Position numbers and translations under genes: made by a program. From NCBI GenBank assembly GCA_021292165.1, contig CM037876.1:116503379-116567378 (forward strand): a stretch of 64,000 bases of DNA, given 5' to 3'. The notes below the pieces were generated by a model that saw only the letters and a program-made list of their open reading frames with translations, did not search any database and had not been told where the DNA came from. The stretch's first letter is position 1. Each line of letters starts with the position of its first letter. Shown piece after piece: positions 43,255 through 54,866 of this stretch. The stretch is from Shinisaurus crocodilurus. Lineage: Eukaryota > Chordata > Lepidosauria > Squamata > Shinisauridae.

Positions 43255-43645
43255 AAATGATACCATTGTCAGAGGTCTTGTTCTCAGTGCTGTCTTGGGA
43301 AATTCATCAAGTGAGCATGAGAGAGAGGGCCCTCTCTGTGGTGGTGCCACCCACAACCCTCTTGATTGAAATCCGTCAGGCTGCCTTTTTGTGTGTCTCT
43401 CACTAGAAACTGAAGAGAGCTTTTAACACGTAGTTTTATTGTTCCTAGTTTTAATACATAGTATCTTTTATACTTACTGCCACTAGGTTTGTGTTTTGCT
43501 TCAAGTATTGTATTATTCCTTTTAGAAATTGCTTGTAGTACTTGTATTTTTATTGACTGTATTATATATTTTTATTATTATGTTCTACACCACTCTGGGT
43601 ACTTTTAGTGGAAGAGTGATGATAGATAGATAATAAATAGATGAG
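43255..43645 (+). mobile_element. L2-type LINE 3' end
   Basis: GAGAGAGGGCCCTCTCTGTG then GGTGGTGCCACCCACAACC, encoding a decayed RALSVVVPP, followed by a T-rich 3' UTR with CACCACTCTGGGTACTTTTA and a GATAGATAGATAATAAATAG tail. Weakly conserved. Confidence 0.5.
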
Positions 43646-44358
43646 GTATTTTTGAAAGCTTCTACCACCATGAAGTTCCATGACCCAGGTGAAAATCTAG
43701 CCATTCTGACTAATCCTCATGTTCATTAATGATGAAATGCATAAGGAAAGGGAGAAAATAGAACTTGTATAAGGAAGTGTTGCTGCTGTGCTTGTAAGTT
43801 AGAGACTTATACTCATTCTTATGGGGGGGGATGCATATTTCCCCCAGTTTACAAATAATTCCACTTCCCACACCTTCCTCTATTGTCCCAACTGTGTCAA
43901 ATTTTAGATTGTAAGCTCTTGGGAGCAGGGACCTATTCTCTTATCTCTTGTGAAGTGCCATGCATGCACACTTATGGCAGCATAAAAATAAGTAAATAAA
44001 ATTGTGCATTAACAACAAATGGATGCTTTGCTATCCAGTTAACTATCACTGTAAGAATATTTCTTCTTCTTAAGTAGTTTCCAGCATTTCTTGGTGCAAA
44101 CGATTTGAAAATGCATTTTACACCATAAAGTAATACACTATAGTAAAGAGAAATACAATAGAATTAAATTCTTCTGCCAAACACCTCTAGAAATGCTCTA
44201 CTCTTTTGGCATTAGCCATAAAAGAAAGATTGCAGCAAGGTCCAACTTTTTTATTTGGCCTCAGGAGGGACTGGAATGTGTGTGTGTGCATGTGCTCGTG
44301 TACTATTATTCTGTCTTGCCATCATTGTAAATTATTCATTTCTGCAGCATCATTCATC

Positions 44359-44513
44359 TTAGAGAGATTCATTGTTCTCTTCTATAGGGAAGCAAGCTTG
44401 CTGGTGCCTGTAGATAGGTTTCTGGGCACTCTCTCCAGCTGCTCTTCTCCTACCAAACCGTCCAACAGGTCGGATCCCTCGCCCTGTATACCAGGAAGGA
44501 TCAATATCAGTAT
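44359..44513 (-). CDS. PRLH: PRLH coding exon 2: mature RF-amide peptide
   Basis: Begins after the acceptor GTTTTGCCTTCCAG. With the single base from exon 1 the frame runs N, then TDIDPSWYTGRGIRPVGRF, then GRRR. RGIRPVGRF followed by Gly and three Arg is the diagnostic C-terminus of PrRP: the Arg residues are the cleavage site and the Gly donates the C-terminal amide. The rest (AAGESAQKPIYRHQQ, ACFPIEENNESL, stop at 44359-44361) aligns with the human tail around TCFPLEGG. Differences from the human core (TPDINPAWYAS) are conservative. The peptide acts on the receptor PRLHR (GPR10). The paralogue C-RFa/PrRP2 of non-mammals usually has GRGVRPIGRF, so this copy is better called PRLH. Confidence 0.95.
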
Positions 44514-45287
44514 CTGGAAGGCAAAACCCAGGAGATAATGAGAACCCAGTGAAAAGCAAAGATTTGTCCACTTTCATACGAGAATACTTTCATGGGCCTA
44601 CCTATTCCAAAATACTGATTTGGGGCCACAGTGCTAGAATTCCAGCATATGTTAAGGAAGCACATGCAAATCCTCACTACTCCATTGAACCAGGAGAGTA
44701 CCATGTGCACAGAGAGAGTACTATGAAAACTGTTTGATGATGATTTCTACTCTAGCAGCAGCAGCAGCAGTAACCAGTAGAAGGGAAGCATACAAGGACA
44801 CTGGCAGTTGGTATCCATGATCAGTGAGGGTCGATGATGATGGACATGCAGCAGTCTAACATCTAAATGCTATTCCTACTATTCTGGGGCAGTGGTAGGA
44901 GTTGCATAATTTGGGTATAGTGTGGCTTCTGATAAAAGGCCAGATAGACAAACCCTCCTCTAATCCCACACAGTAGCCATCTTAATTGTGGTACGTTGTC
45001 CTTTGAACCTCCCAGGAGCAAAGGTTACAGGTCAGCAAACCCTACCTACCCTGATCTGAATTCCTTTGGCAAGTTAATATTCCACCTTATCTGGTTTGAG
45101 GATTGGGCTCTACATCCATCCTTTTGTTCTAGCTGTCAAGCCAGTTAGTTGCTATGTACCTTAAATCACTGAATTTTGCCATGTGCAATGATGAGAAAAA
45201 ATGAATCTGCAGAAATGTCCTTTTCAGCACAACTGTAAAAGCCATATGAGCTTTGCCCTCTACAGGCTCTTATTCTGGATGGGGCCG

Positions 45288-45320
45288 TGTGTGTGTGTGT
45301 GTGTGTGTTTGTGTGTGTGG
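45288..45320. repeat. (GT)n microsatellite in PRLH intron
   Basis: Imperfect GT repeat. Spurious frames cross it. Confidence 0.85.
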
Positions 45321-45727
45321 CTCCAGGAAACAAGCCCCGGCCCCAGTACAGGATTGGCAGCTCCACTACTCTTTTCCTGCCCCTCCAATGTGGCCACTGG
45401 GCTCACTCTTACTGGCGCAATGAGGGTGAAGTGAACCACAGCGCCCCAGTACCAGTTGTACTTTTAGGAAGTGTGGCCAGCTGCTGTTCACCGTGGTTCA
45501 CTGTTGTCATGCTGCTGCACCCAATGGACACATTAGAGGGTTGGGAGAAGAACAGCAGCTGTGAGAAAAAACTCTTTGCGGGGCAAGGAAGAAGAGGAGA
45601 GGAGGCAAGATCTCTCCTTGTCTGGGAGTAGGAGAGCACATGTGATAGCGAGGGAGGGCACAAACTCCTTGGCTGGGACTGCAGAGTGCACATGGTGGTG
45701 GTGTGAGTATGGTCTGAGCAAGAGGCA

Positions 45728-45761
45728 GTGTGTGTGTGTGTGAGAGAGAGAGGGGGGGGGA

Positions 45762-45795
<34 letters not shown>
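45728..45795. repeat. (GT)n, (GA)n and (GGCT)n cluster in PRLH intron
   Basis: GT and GA runs followed by about seven CTGG units at 45764-45793. Confidence 0.85.
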
Positions 45796-45796
<1 letters not shown>

Positions 45797-46093
45797 CCTC
45801 AGCCAGCAACTGTCTGTTATCTTTTAAGATGGAGAAAAAGTTATCCCCACCCACAGGGATGGCCAGGGAAGAGAGGAGAAATGGTTAAAAAAACCCAACA
45901 ACCTTCGATCCCCAAGGCTTCAGAGTGTGGGAGAAAGGGGAACTGGGTGAGTTGAGGACCAGGTCTTCATTTTTATTTGAACTTTTGATTGTATGCCAAC
46001 AAAGAAGCAGCCAGGCATTTTTCAGAAGGGAGGGAGGAAGAGTGACAATAGGACTTACTTACTAAGTTATTTAAGGCCTGTGTGCCCTGGGGG

Positions 46094-46243
46094 AAGGCAG
46101 AAGAGAAGCCCAGGCCAGGGAGCAGATGCCATCAGCTCCTGAAATGACCATCACCGGCCTGAGAGGGCTGTTGGGGCAGCCCCTCCCCCACCTTCGCTGG
46201 GGCTACAGAGGGAAGGCAGAAGAAAAGCCCAGGCCAGGGAGAT
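46094..46243 (+). repeat. 117-bp spaced duplication in PRLH intron
   Basis: GGAAGGCAGAAGAGAAGCCC then AGGCCAGGGAG occurs at about 46093 and again at about 46210 with one or two changes, suggesting a short tandem duplication. Confidence 0.6.
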
Positions 46244-46317
46244 TGGACCAGCAATCCTTCAGTTGGCCTGAGGAAACTGGTGTATGTTTGGTGGGGGGGG
46301 GGGACAACAACGTTTGT

Positions 46318-46396
46318 TTGAGTATTTAAACATTGTAAACCGCTTTGGGTGCCTTAGCAGAAAGACGGTATAGAAATGTAATAAATAAATAAATAA
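46318..46396 (+). mobile_element. L2-type LINE tail
   Basis: ACATTGTAAACCGCTTTGGG, GCCTTAGCAGAAAGACGGTA and TAGAAATG followed by (AAAT)n, a typical L2-like 3' end. Confidence 0.65.
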
Positions 46397-46654
46397 ACTA
46401 TTTGGTGTTTGTTTGTTTTTTTAGATCGTTTGTTGTTGGTTTGTTGTAGGCTGCTTTTGGCCTTTCTCATTCAGTTTGGGACACCATCAGAGAGAAAGTT
46501 TTATTTCCCTGGCACCTTCCCAGGCTTTTTGCCTCTCTGTTCAGATCACAGAGAGTTTACTCTAATTTTGAAGTCTAGACTGAGTTTTCATTTCACACAT
46601 TTCGCAATGTGAAATCACATTATATTTCATTAATTTTATGAATTCTTTAGAATT

Positions 46655-46980
46655 CCTGTTTCCCATTTGGGTTTTCTATCACACTGCCTGTGGCTCCATT
46701 CTCTCAGTTTGGGGTACAATTTATAGACATTCTTGGACACCCTGCCCTGCTATTCAGGCAGCTTTACATCCGTGGAATAGTATATTTTAAAAGTTCTGTT
46801 TCCCATTTGGGATTTTCTGTCAGGTTTAGGTTGTGGCTCAGCTCTGCTCTCTCACTTGGGACTGGGAGCATACATTGGAGTCACACAGTTGTTGGACGCT
46901 CTGTCCAAGCAGCTTTTGATCACTGCAGGATATTTTAAAGCTCCTGTTTCCCTTTTGGGCTTTTTCTATCACGAATAGTT
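46655..46980 (+). repeat. Degenerate tandem repeat of about 145 bp in PRLH intron
   Basis: Units start with CCTGTTTCCCATTTGGG at 46655, TCTGTTTCCCATTTGGG at 46795 and CCTGTTTCCCTTTTGGG at 46943. The first two end in TATATTTTAAA and GATATTTTAAA. The unit interior is diverged, so the array is old. Confidence 0.7.
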
Positions 46981-47723
46981 TGTGAATAAAGCTTGGTTCC
47001 CAAGGAGAACCTTCCAGCTCTGCTGCTGCAGCTGCACAATACAAGACACTGAGGCTGTGGCAGAAGGCCATTCCTCCACAAGGCACATTTTCAGGAGAAA
47101 AGTTCCAAAGTATCCCAGGCAGCACGCACAGCCACCCACACACCACAGCTCCCCAGCTATCCCAAATCTAAAGTAGGAGATGTGAAGTGATGCTTTAATA
47201 GCAATTGGTACAAGGGGCTTCCCTGGTTGGAACAGTCACTTTCCAGTGACAAGGTTTTCTGCTACCCTTGCAGAATATATACAGAAGAGGAAGACAGGGA
47301 ATATCCACCTTTCTCTGATTCTGGTTTCAATAACTGGAAGACTGCTCTAGAGAGAAAAAAGGATTTCCAGGCAGTGAGTAACTAGGAGAATAAGTTGGGG
47401 CGTGGTCTCTCTATACCAGTCTAGTCTACATTAACTGAAAAAAGCCTTTTCCAGGCACTGTGTAACAAGGGGAATGTATTGGCCGCTGGACTTTCATTGT
47501 GGAAAGCCTTCATCAGACTCAGTACTGATTGTTTAGACTCTTCCCAAGAATCCAGCCACGTTAGGTAGCCAGGAGCGCCTGTGCATGTGCACACACACAC
47601 TTATGTGTGCATTTTGTCCAAAAACAACCTGCCCCACCAGAATTTCTTGGGCCCCACCAACAAAAAATTCTGGATCTGCCTCTGTTCCTCTGCCACACTG
47701 TTACCTGAACTACAAGAACTTAC

Positions 47724-47826
47724 TTCTGATTTCCATGGATCGCTCAAGGATTCGGCATTCCGTGTCAGGCAGCACCAGGCAGTCCAGCAGCAGCAAGCAC
47801 AAGAGGCAGACAACGAGGAGTCTCAT
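47724..47826 (-). CDS. PRLH: PRLH coding exon 1: signal peptide and start of propeptide
   Basis: ATG at 47826-47824 begins a classic signal peptide (MRLLVVCLLCLLLLDCLVLP), followed by DTECRILERSMEIR. SMEIR is the N-terminal signature of the long prolactin-releasing peptide (human PrRP31 contains HSMEIR). The exon ends with one base of the next codon at a perfect GTAAGT donor (47723). The start is the only ATG in a suitable position, with purines around it (AAAGGAATGAGA). The reading frame has no other support on the plus strand. The precursor enters the secretory pathway and is made mainly in brainstem and hypothalamic neurons in mammals, where it acts in energy balance and stress responses. 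Confidence 0.92.
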
Positions 47827-48063
47827 TCCTTTCAGTTGTTTTCCCTCTCGTCAAAGTTCCTGTGACTTGCCTGAAAAATGAAGGGAAGTGCACACTCAGC
47901 CTGCAGTAACATTGGAGAAAGAATTACGTTAGCAGTCTCGTACAAGGAAAGTACTCCTCAAAAGAGGTTTTCAGTATATGACAGAACCGTATCTGAAGTG
48001 TAATTTTGAATTCACATGTTTCCATTTGGAATGAACAGCTTGGAATTTTGGAGCTGTTAATTG

Positions 48064-48327
48064 CATGAATTTATTTATTATTTTTATTATTTATTTATTT
48101 ATTTATTATTACATTTATAGCCTGCCTTTTCCCCTCCTGCAAAGAACCCAAGGCAGCTTACATAGTCGTCCTCCTCTTTGTTTCATCCACACAACAACCC
48201 TGTGAGGTAGATTAGGCTGAGAGTCCGTGACTGGCCCAAAGTCACCCAGTGAGCTTCATGGCTGACTGGGGACTTGGACCTGGGTCTTCCGAGTCCCCAT
48301 TAAACTCTAACTGCTACACCAGACTTG
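48064..48327 (-). repeat. Sauria SINE, minus strand
   Basis: Full length with an extended TTTATT tail, CCTGCCTTTTCCCCTCCTGC, the core GACTGGCCCAAAGTCACCC and a tRNA-like head ending near CTGCTACACCAGAC. Confidence 0.88.
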
Positions 48328-48434
48328 AATGCAGTTAACATGCAAGTTTAAAAGAAAAGAAAAGAATGGAATGGAGTGGGAGAATTTAACTTTTCTTCCT
48401 TTGCTGTAAATCACCTCACAGAGATGGCAACCCT

Positions 48435-48507
48435 ATATCCATAGGAGTAAGCCTCATTGAACTCAATGGGTCTTACTTCTGAGTAGGCATGTATACGATT
48501 GCACTGT
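48435..48507 (+). repeat. Palindromic ancient repeat
   Basis: CCATAGGAGTAAGCCTCATT, GAACTCAATGGGTCTTAC and TCTGAGTAGGCATG, GATTGCACTGTG. Same family as 6281-6374. Confidence 0.7.
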
Positions 48508-48717
48508 GAAGCTGATACTTGCATAGGGAGGGAAGCTTCCATTGGCACCAATGGGAGCTCAACTTGAAATGCAAGTAGCAGCTTTGAGAGGAAATTTTCA
48601 TTTCCATGTTAGGAGGGGAAAGGGTTACAGCCTCCCTCTCCAACTCCCTCTGTTCTCACTGCCGCTTGCGCCCCACCCCACTGCAGCTGCTATTTACATT
48701 CTAAAAAACTGTGCGTG

Positions 48718-48824
48718 TTTATTTATCACATGTATATCCTTATCCTGCCTTTTTCCCCTCTTGCAAGGAACCCAAGGCGGCTTACATAGTCCTCCTCCTC
48801 CTCCTCCTCTCCATTTTATCCTGC
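48718..48824 (-). repeat. Sauria SINE 3' tail
   Basis: TTTATCACATGTATATCC, CTGCCTTTTTCCCCTCTTGC, AAGGAACCCAAGGCGGCTTA and CTCCTCCTCCTCCTCTCC. Truncated before the core. Confidence 0.8.
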
Positions 48825-49069
48825 AATGTTAATTGCATTCAGACCTTGCCTCTGCCATGAACTCACCAGGTTGGCAAGCCTCCCTCTCTCAGGCACAGCC
48901 CCCACTTGAGAACACACATTATCCAGAAGCTTACTGAAATGGCTGGAGTAGCGGCGATCTGCCTGAGGTTTTGTACATTTTGATACTCTGGAGGCCCAAC
49001 AGGCTGGGAACAGGCAGGAAAGTTAATACAATAAATCTGTGTGCCCCAGTCTGTCACATGGCCGTAGGC

Positions 49070-49245
49070 TGGGAAGGCCTGTCTTCACTCTAAATCTCCG
49101 CTCAGACACAAAGCTTACTGGGTTGCCTTGGCCAGTCACTGTTTCTGCCGTTCTCTGCTTTTAGATGAAAATGTATTCCTGTGTTGCGCAGGGGGTTGGA
49201 CTCGATGGCCTTATAGGCCCCTTCCAACTCTACTTTTCTATGATT
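49070..49245 (+). repeat. SINE core fragment followed by CR1 3' end
   Basis: TCTCCGCTCAGACACAAAGC, CTTACTGGGTTGCC and GGCCAGTCACTG form a decayed Sauria-type core. At about 49177 it passes to a CR1 end: GGGGGTTGGACTCGATGGCC, CCCCTTCCAACTCTAC, TATGATTCT. The junction could be one chimeric element or a small CR1 insertion. Confidence 0.6.
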
Positions 49246-50706
49246 CTAATAAATGAATGGACTCTTGCTATTATAAGGAGCCAGAAATATCTCAAGTGAT
49301 TAGGTGTGAAGACTCAGCACAATTGCTTACAGTATTTAGTTTTGACACTGTTGTTAGATAGAAGGGAGAATTATGTCAGATGCAAATTCTCCGCTCTTAT
49401 TACTGTTGTGGTGAAAACACCTGCCTCTGCCACCATTCTCCCTTCTACACAACTGTTAAGTCACAGGCTCCCCTGTAATATTAACAGTTACAAAATAAAG
49501 GTCCAATTCACATGCTACTGAGAGGCTAGATTGTATCCCAATGCTGTTACTCTGTGAATCTTTGGTTTAAGGGTATGCTATTATTTTATTCTTTGGAAGC
49601 TGTGCACACTTTCTCTCCTCTTGGTGCTGAATGCATATAAGCACAGCTCAACTATCTACCTACCTTGGCAAGGCTATTCCCTGCAGCAAAGCAACCTTCT
49701 AGACTAGAACATATTGCATATTCTGGAGTGTGTATGTGTGGGTGGGGGGGAATTGCTAGTCCCTAAGGCTAAGAGCACCATTTTGGAGCTTGCTAGTCTG
49801 CAAAGATTTCAAGCACTTGACGTTTATCGCCATGGGTTGGGGTTTGGAATTTTTGCCTCAGAAAACAGGGGCTGAATGTGGCGTTCCTCTTCTCACCTAG
49901 TTGCTGGGGCCTGCTGGAAAATAGGTAATGGGCCAGCACTGATAAACTGCTGGATTTAGTCCCCCGCTCCCCTGCTCATGCGCCCTGCCAAAGTCCTAAT
50001 GACTGATGGTTAAACGGGACTGCGGTAGCTGCACACACACATGCCTGGACTGGGAGGCCCCGTACACTGAAACCTGCTTACGCCTTCATCAAGACTTACT
50101 TCAAAACCAGCATATTTACTACTGCAAGACTGAGAACTGGCTATTCTAATGAATTTCTATTCCCTGGCTATTTGTAAATTCCATTTTATAAAATTTGTCA
50201 CTCTGCATTTGTAAATTAACTTATGCAGGCAAATAATGATCAGTATTTTCTCCTCTGGCAGAATAGCAGGCATCGTTCATTCATGGTCTTTAAGCTGAGT
50301 TTAAGGAAAAAGAAATTACAGTAAACACTTATTTTAAAGGAGTCAAAATTCCTAGGAACCAGAATAATTTTTAAGGATTCAACCCTGCACATGATGGGCG
50401 AGGGGCAGGATATTCTATATTCAAAACACGCAGCAACAAACCTTTAGGCATCAGGGTGATCAGGCATCTGGGATTTTTCTTGCTGTGTCTCTGTCTATAT
50501 TTTTCTTTATGGGAAGTAGGGGAAAAACTGAAGTTCATTTGTTCATGCCTAGAGCTCCAATCCTACAATTAGGATCCAATCCTACAATTACACCCACTGC
50601 CACAGCACAATGAATGGGGAAACCTCTTCTTAGTTTAAAGTACTGGTATGCTTGCTATTCAGCTGTGAGTACAGCTGCAGTAGAAACCTCCAAGACACCT
50701 GAAGTG

Positions 50707-50751
<45 letters not shown>

Positions 50752-51310
50752 TATGCCTCATGAAGATACACACAACAACTTTGTAGGATTATAGACAGCA
50801 TAATCATAGCAAGGTTTTGGAAAAAAAAAAAGTCAGAAGCTATCATTAGCATCCAACTTTTACGAGAGTTCAGCTAACTTTTAATTAGCTTTACAGGCTT
50901 TGTTTGTAGGTGAACTCAGTGAGATTCTCAGCACTTAATTCTTTGGGCCATGATCTAAAAGGAGTAAGCTGTATGCTTGGCTACAACAGCCAAACTGATG
51001 GTTAATCAGCTCTTATAGTTTTGATTGTCTGACTAGAGAAGTGAATGGGAAAGGAAGGAAGTGCTGGAAAAATATTTCCCTACAACCTCAGATGTGTGAT
51101 TGGTACTGAGAAAACTGATCTATGTGCATCCTTGATCCAGCAAGAAGCATAGTGCATGCTCTCTTGCGCAGTGGCTGTGGGGTTCTCCCTGTCTGTAGCA
51201 CCCTTTCCAAGAATAATACTTGATCTGACTGTGGAAGCATTTTCCTATGTACAAATTATCCATTCTGCAATCATTGAGGTATTTTTCCTGCATCTTGATG
51301 TGTTTTGACA
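49246..51310. other. Intergenic with (CT)n
   Basis: A (CT)n run lies at about 50708-50749. No exon was recognised on either strand. Confidence 0.5.
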
Positions 51311-52075
51311 TAGAATCACAGAGTTGGAAGGGAACTTGGAGATCATTTAGGCCAACCCCCCTGCTCAATGCAGGCTCTGCAATGCAGAGTGCAGCTACAG
51401 ATGGCCATTCAGCTTCAGCTTAAAGACCACCAGCGAAGGAGAACCTGCCCCCTCCCAAGGTGATCTGTTCCACTGCAGAACAGCTCCCACTGTTAGGAAG
51501 TTTCTCCTAATGTTTAACCAAAATCTGCTTCCCTGCAATTTCTACCTGTTCGTTCTAGTCCTGCCCTCTAGAACAACAGAGAACAATTATTCTTCTCTAT
51601 GACAGCCTTTCAGATATTTGAAGACTGCTATCATGTCTCCCCTTAGTCTCCTCTTCTCCTGGCTAAACATACCCTTTCTTCATAGAACTTGGTTTCCATC
51701 TTGGTTGCTCTTCTCTGGATGCACTCCAACTTGTCAATGTCCTTCTTAAAATGTGGTGCCCAGAACTGGACACAATACTCCAAATGCAGCCAAATGCAGA
51801 ACAGGGTGAAACTATTCCTTCCTGTGACCTGGACACTATGCTTCTGTTAATGCAGCCTAAGGCTGCATTGGCTTCTTAAGCCGCTGCATCGCTCTGCTGG
51901 CTCATATTCAGAAAAGGACTCCTATTTCTTTTCAGATGTACTCCTGTCAAGCCAGGTTTTCCCTATCTTATACTTGTGCTTTTTTTTGTACCCAAATGGA
52001 AGACTTTTTTGTACCCAAATGGAAGACTTTACATTTTCCCTGTTGAATTTCATCTTGTTGGTTTCATGTCACTTG
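51311..52075 (-). mobile_element. Old CR1 fragment, minus strand
   Basis: On the plus strand: CATAGAATCACAGAGTTGG, the CCCCCTGCTCAATGCAGG 3' UTR block, then the reverse complement of the C-terminal ORF2 region, with GATTTGAAGACTGCTATCATG-like, GTCTCCCCTTAGTCTCCTC and GTGGTGCCCAGAACTGGAC. It is clearly more diverged than the CR1 at 8784, with many indels. Confidence 0.85.
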
Positions 52076-52204
52076 TGTGTGGACATGAAACACAATCACA
52101 ACATTATACCCTGAGCTTTTTTGACATCTGTACGAATGTAACTGACCATTGATTAGCTGTAAAACACAGTAGAAGGTGTCTGTTTTGAAAGCCAATACGA
52201 TCAA

Positions 52205-52400
52205 ATGGATAGGGTATTACCGGTAGATCAAAGACAGCTTAGACATGGAGATCACGGACTAGCTGTGGGCAAGTTGCTGTTTCCCAGCCTCAAGTTTCCC
52301 AACTGGAAAACTGGAATGATAATTATCTACCATCATCATCTGTTGTATTGTGGATTGCCATTCATGTTGATATCTTAGGGTATGGTATATACCTAAAATA
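52205..52400 (+). repeat. Possible MIR-like relic
   Basis: GGATAGGGTATTACCGG, then GTGGGCAAGTTGCTGTTTCC, AACTGGAAAACTGGAATGAT and AATTATCTACCATC follow the MIR order. Strongly decayed. Confidence 0.4.
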
Positions 52401-53696
52401 ATCAAAATGACAATTTTCTTCTTGGGAATCCTGCAAATTTTAAAGTGTTAGACAGCATCAATTACAATTTCCCTTGCTTTACTGGGAGTAGCACTGCTTT
52501 GTTAAAAAAAAAAAAAATTAAAAATGGGACACCTGATCTTGTAAAATACCTAGTTAGCAACCACTCTGGCTTTTATTTCACTAGCAAACCATTATCAGTG
52601 TAAAATGAAGTTGCTGCTCACACAGAAACAGAAATGCACTTGAAAAATGCAAACAACACACACACCCCTGGAAATGGAAAGTGATTGTATTTAGAAAGCT
52701 CTCCAAATTGCTTTGAAGCTACAGGTGTTATGCCTGCCATGCATTCTATTTACACTTGCTTATTCCCACTTTTCCTGAAACAGGGCAAGTTATAGAGATG
52801 TACAGAATGGATAAACTTAAGAAAAATACTTACTTTCCCCCAACAGAACTGGAGAGTGGCACTGTCTGTCTCTTCAGAGGCTGGACTCAGAGCAAGCTGG
52901 CGGCCCCTCTTTGCCTCTTTATGCCTCGCCTTGGTCTGTGTATGGCTGCCTGTGACATCAGCACTGGGACAGGGCATCTCAGCATTATCTCTCCTCCCAT
53001 AATGACTTGTGTTCATTTTTATCAATTCAAGGAAGGGGATTTCATGACTTATTTTCTTCCGTTGGACACATTTGATAGCTTGTAACTAGACAGACTCTTT
53101 CCCCCTTGTTATTTTGCACTCGAGATCTCAGCATTTACTTATTATTCTGAGATATTCTAAAATGTAGCTTTGGTCATTAAAAGCCAGTACTGAAACTCCC
53201 AGATTAAACTGCTGGTGTTCAAGCCATTTCTTTCCTTTTCTCTTTTCTTTCTTTCTCTACACTAATACTGTTACCAATGATCTGCCTTAATTTATATTTC
53301 ACCCTCCCCTCCCCCCACAAAAACTCCCACTGAAATAAATAGCACTGAAGTTACTCATGACTCACTTAAGTGCCATTGATTGCAATGGTTCTACTTTAAG
53401 TAGGATTAAGTCTGGATCTACTCCCTTATATTTTGTGGCCTGATCATTCACATTGTATCACTAGAAAAAGTTAAGCCAAATTGCACACATGTAATTGTAT
53501 ACATTATGCTGTGCTGCTATTTGTTTTCAGAATATGCAGCTTTTTTTTGTTCTAATTGAGTTGTGCTTCCCTGCTTAGTCAGTAATAGGTGTGTGAAGGC
53601 CAAGGTTTCTCGTGTTTAGCTTTTCATATTTAGAAGTCATAAATGCTACAGCTAAAGTTGGATTTCCAGGATTTGTGGTGTTTCTGTTTTATATTT
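52401..53696. other. Intergenic, no gene recognised
   Basis: A faint copy of the palindromic ancient repeat may lie near 53330-53420. A minus-strand open frame with a good GTAAGTA donor near 52830 was considered as an exon and rejected. Confidence 0.45.
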
Positions 53697-53850
53697 CTCT
53701 CTATATATAAAAGTGAGAGCCCTGACTCACTGACTTATCAATATATCAATTTCCTGTTAAACTAGAAAGCTGAAATTTGGCATGGTTGTTGTTTATGGAT
53801 CACTAATAAAAATTATGCTGTGAAAACTTTCTTAAACCTTCATCCTGCAT
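53697..53850 (+). mobile_element. Helitron-like fragment
   Basis: TCTCTATATATAAAAGTGAG, GCCCTGACTCACTGAC, AAACTAGAAAGCTGAAATTTG and GGCATGGTTG resemble the start of the Helitrons at 27755 and 28494, but diverged. No 3' end was found. Confidence 0.6.
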
Positions 53851-54835
53851 CTTGGGGTGCTTTTCTTGCCCCAGGCTCACATTCTGTGGTGTAATTTACA
53901 CACAAGTAGGCCTACAATTCTGTCCTGGTAGGACTTTGCCTAAAACAGGGTAGTAAACAATATTCCCAAATTTCAGCCACCTGCCTTTTACAGTTTTCTT
54001 GCAATAACCAAATGTGCCTGGGACATAAAATGACCCAGAAAAATTTGCATAACAATGCTGTATCTGGGGTGCTTCAGTGTCCCCAGGCAGTGGGGGAACA
54101 ATAGGAGCCATCCACAGGTCATTTTAGTATCTTTTTATTGCCAGGAAGAGCAGAAAACATCTCTTTCAAAAAGAAAATAAATCCATTGAGGGAAAGCATT
54201 GCTATGATATTTTAAAGTGTTATAGACCTCAGGCTTCTCAACTGTTAATTGACTTAATACCTCTGAATAGACCTCTCACCTTTGTTATGTAGATTTCCTG
54301 CATTTACACTGCTGAAGGAAAGATTAAGTTTAAACTTACCTTAAGTAGCTGAAACCTGAAATCCATTCCTATTCTGATTCTAATAGCCTGGGGAAAACAT
54401 TCAGTCAGAAAAAAGTCTGACTTGCTTGAGGCACTTTTCTCTGGGGTGACATTGGCACCCCAGATTCAATGCATGTGAAGTTGCATGTTTCCACAAGCTG
54501 AAGGTTAAAAAAAAAAAAAACCTTAAAGGGGCAAAAAGGGGGAGGGTTGAAGTACTAAGAGTACAGGCAGAAAGTAAACAGTTTTTTTAAATCCATTCGA
54601 AGAATGGGTCCTTCAGCTAGTTAGCTATATTGGAGAAGGGAATTCTTTGGGATTAGAGAAAAGTGAGAAGTGATGTTTACCATAACTATATGCTAAAGCT
54701 TCTGTTGTTGTCTTGTAAAAAGAGTACATCAGGCTATTTTCAATCTAGTGTGTTGCGACTGTAACTATGCAACATAATGTTCCCTGCCGAATAATGAAGG
54801 CCTGTGTGAAGAATTCAAGCATGCGCGCACGCACG

Positions 54836-54866
<31 letters not shown>

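Larger units (their letters stand above)
44250..47870 (-). other. PRLH: PRLH gene span (prolactin-releasing peptide)
   Basis: Two coding exons on the minus strand joined by a 3210-bp intron (44514-47723). The two CDS parts are 103 and 155 nt; together they make an 85-residue preprohormone plus stop, against 87 residues in human. The intron starts GTAAGT and ends TTTTGCCTTCCAG. A polyadenylation signal AATAAA (minus strand, 44255-44250) lies about 104 nt after the stop. The ATG exon has an acceptor-like CCTTCATTTTTCAG just upstream (exon from 47870), so a separate non-coding first exon may exist further out. Order and orientation relative to MLPH and RAB17 match the human locus. The intron holds only microsatellites, tandem duplications and a LINE tail. 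Confidence 0.9.

Noticed and set aside
52750..53025. Possible minus-strand exon with a GTAAGTA donor near 52830
   Set aside because: The acceptor (GTGCTGATGTCACAG) is weak, the peptide matches nothing I recognise, and MLPH ends before this point, so no gene is expected here.
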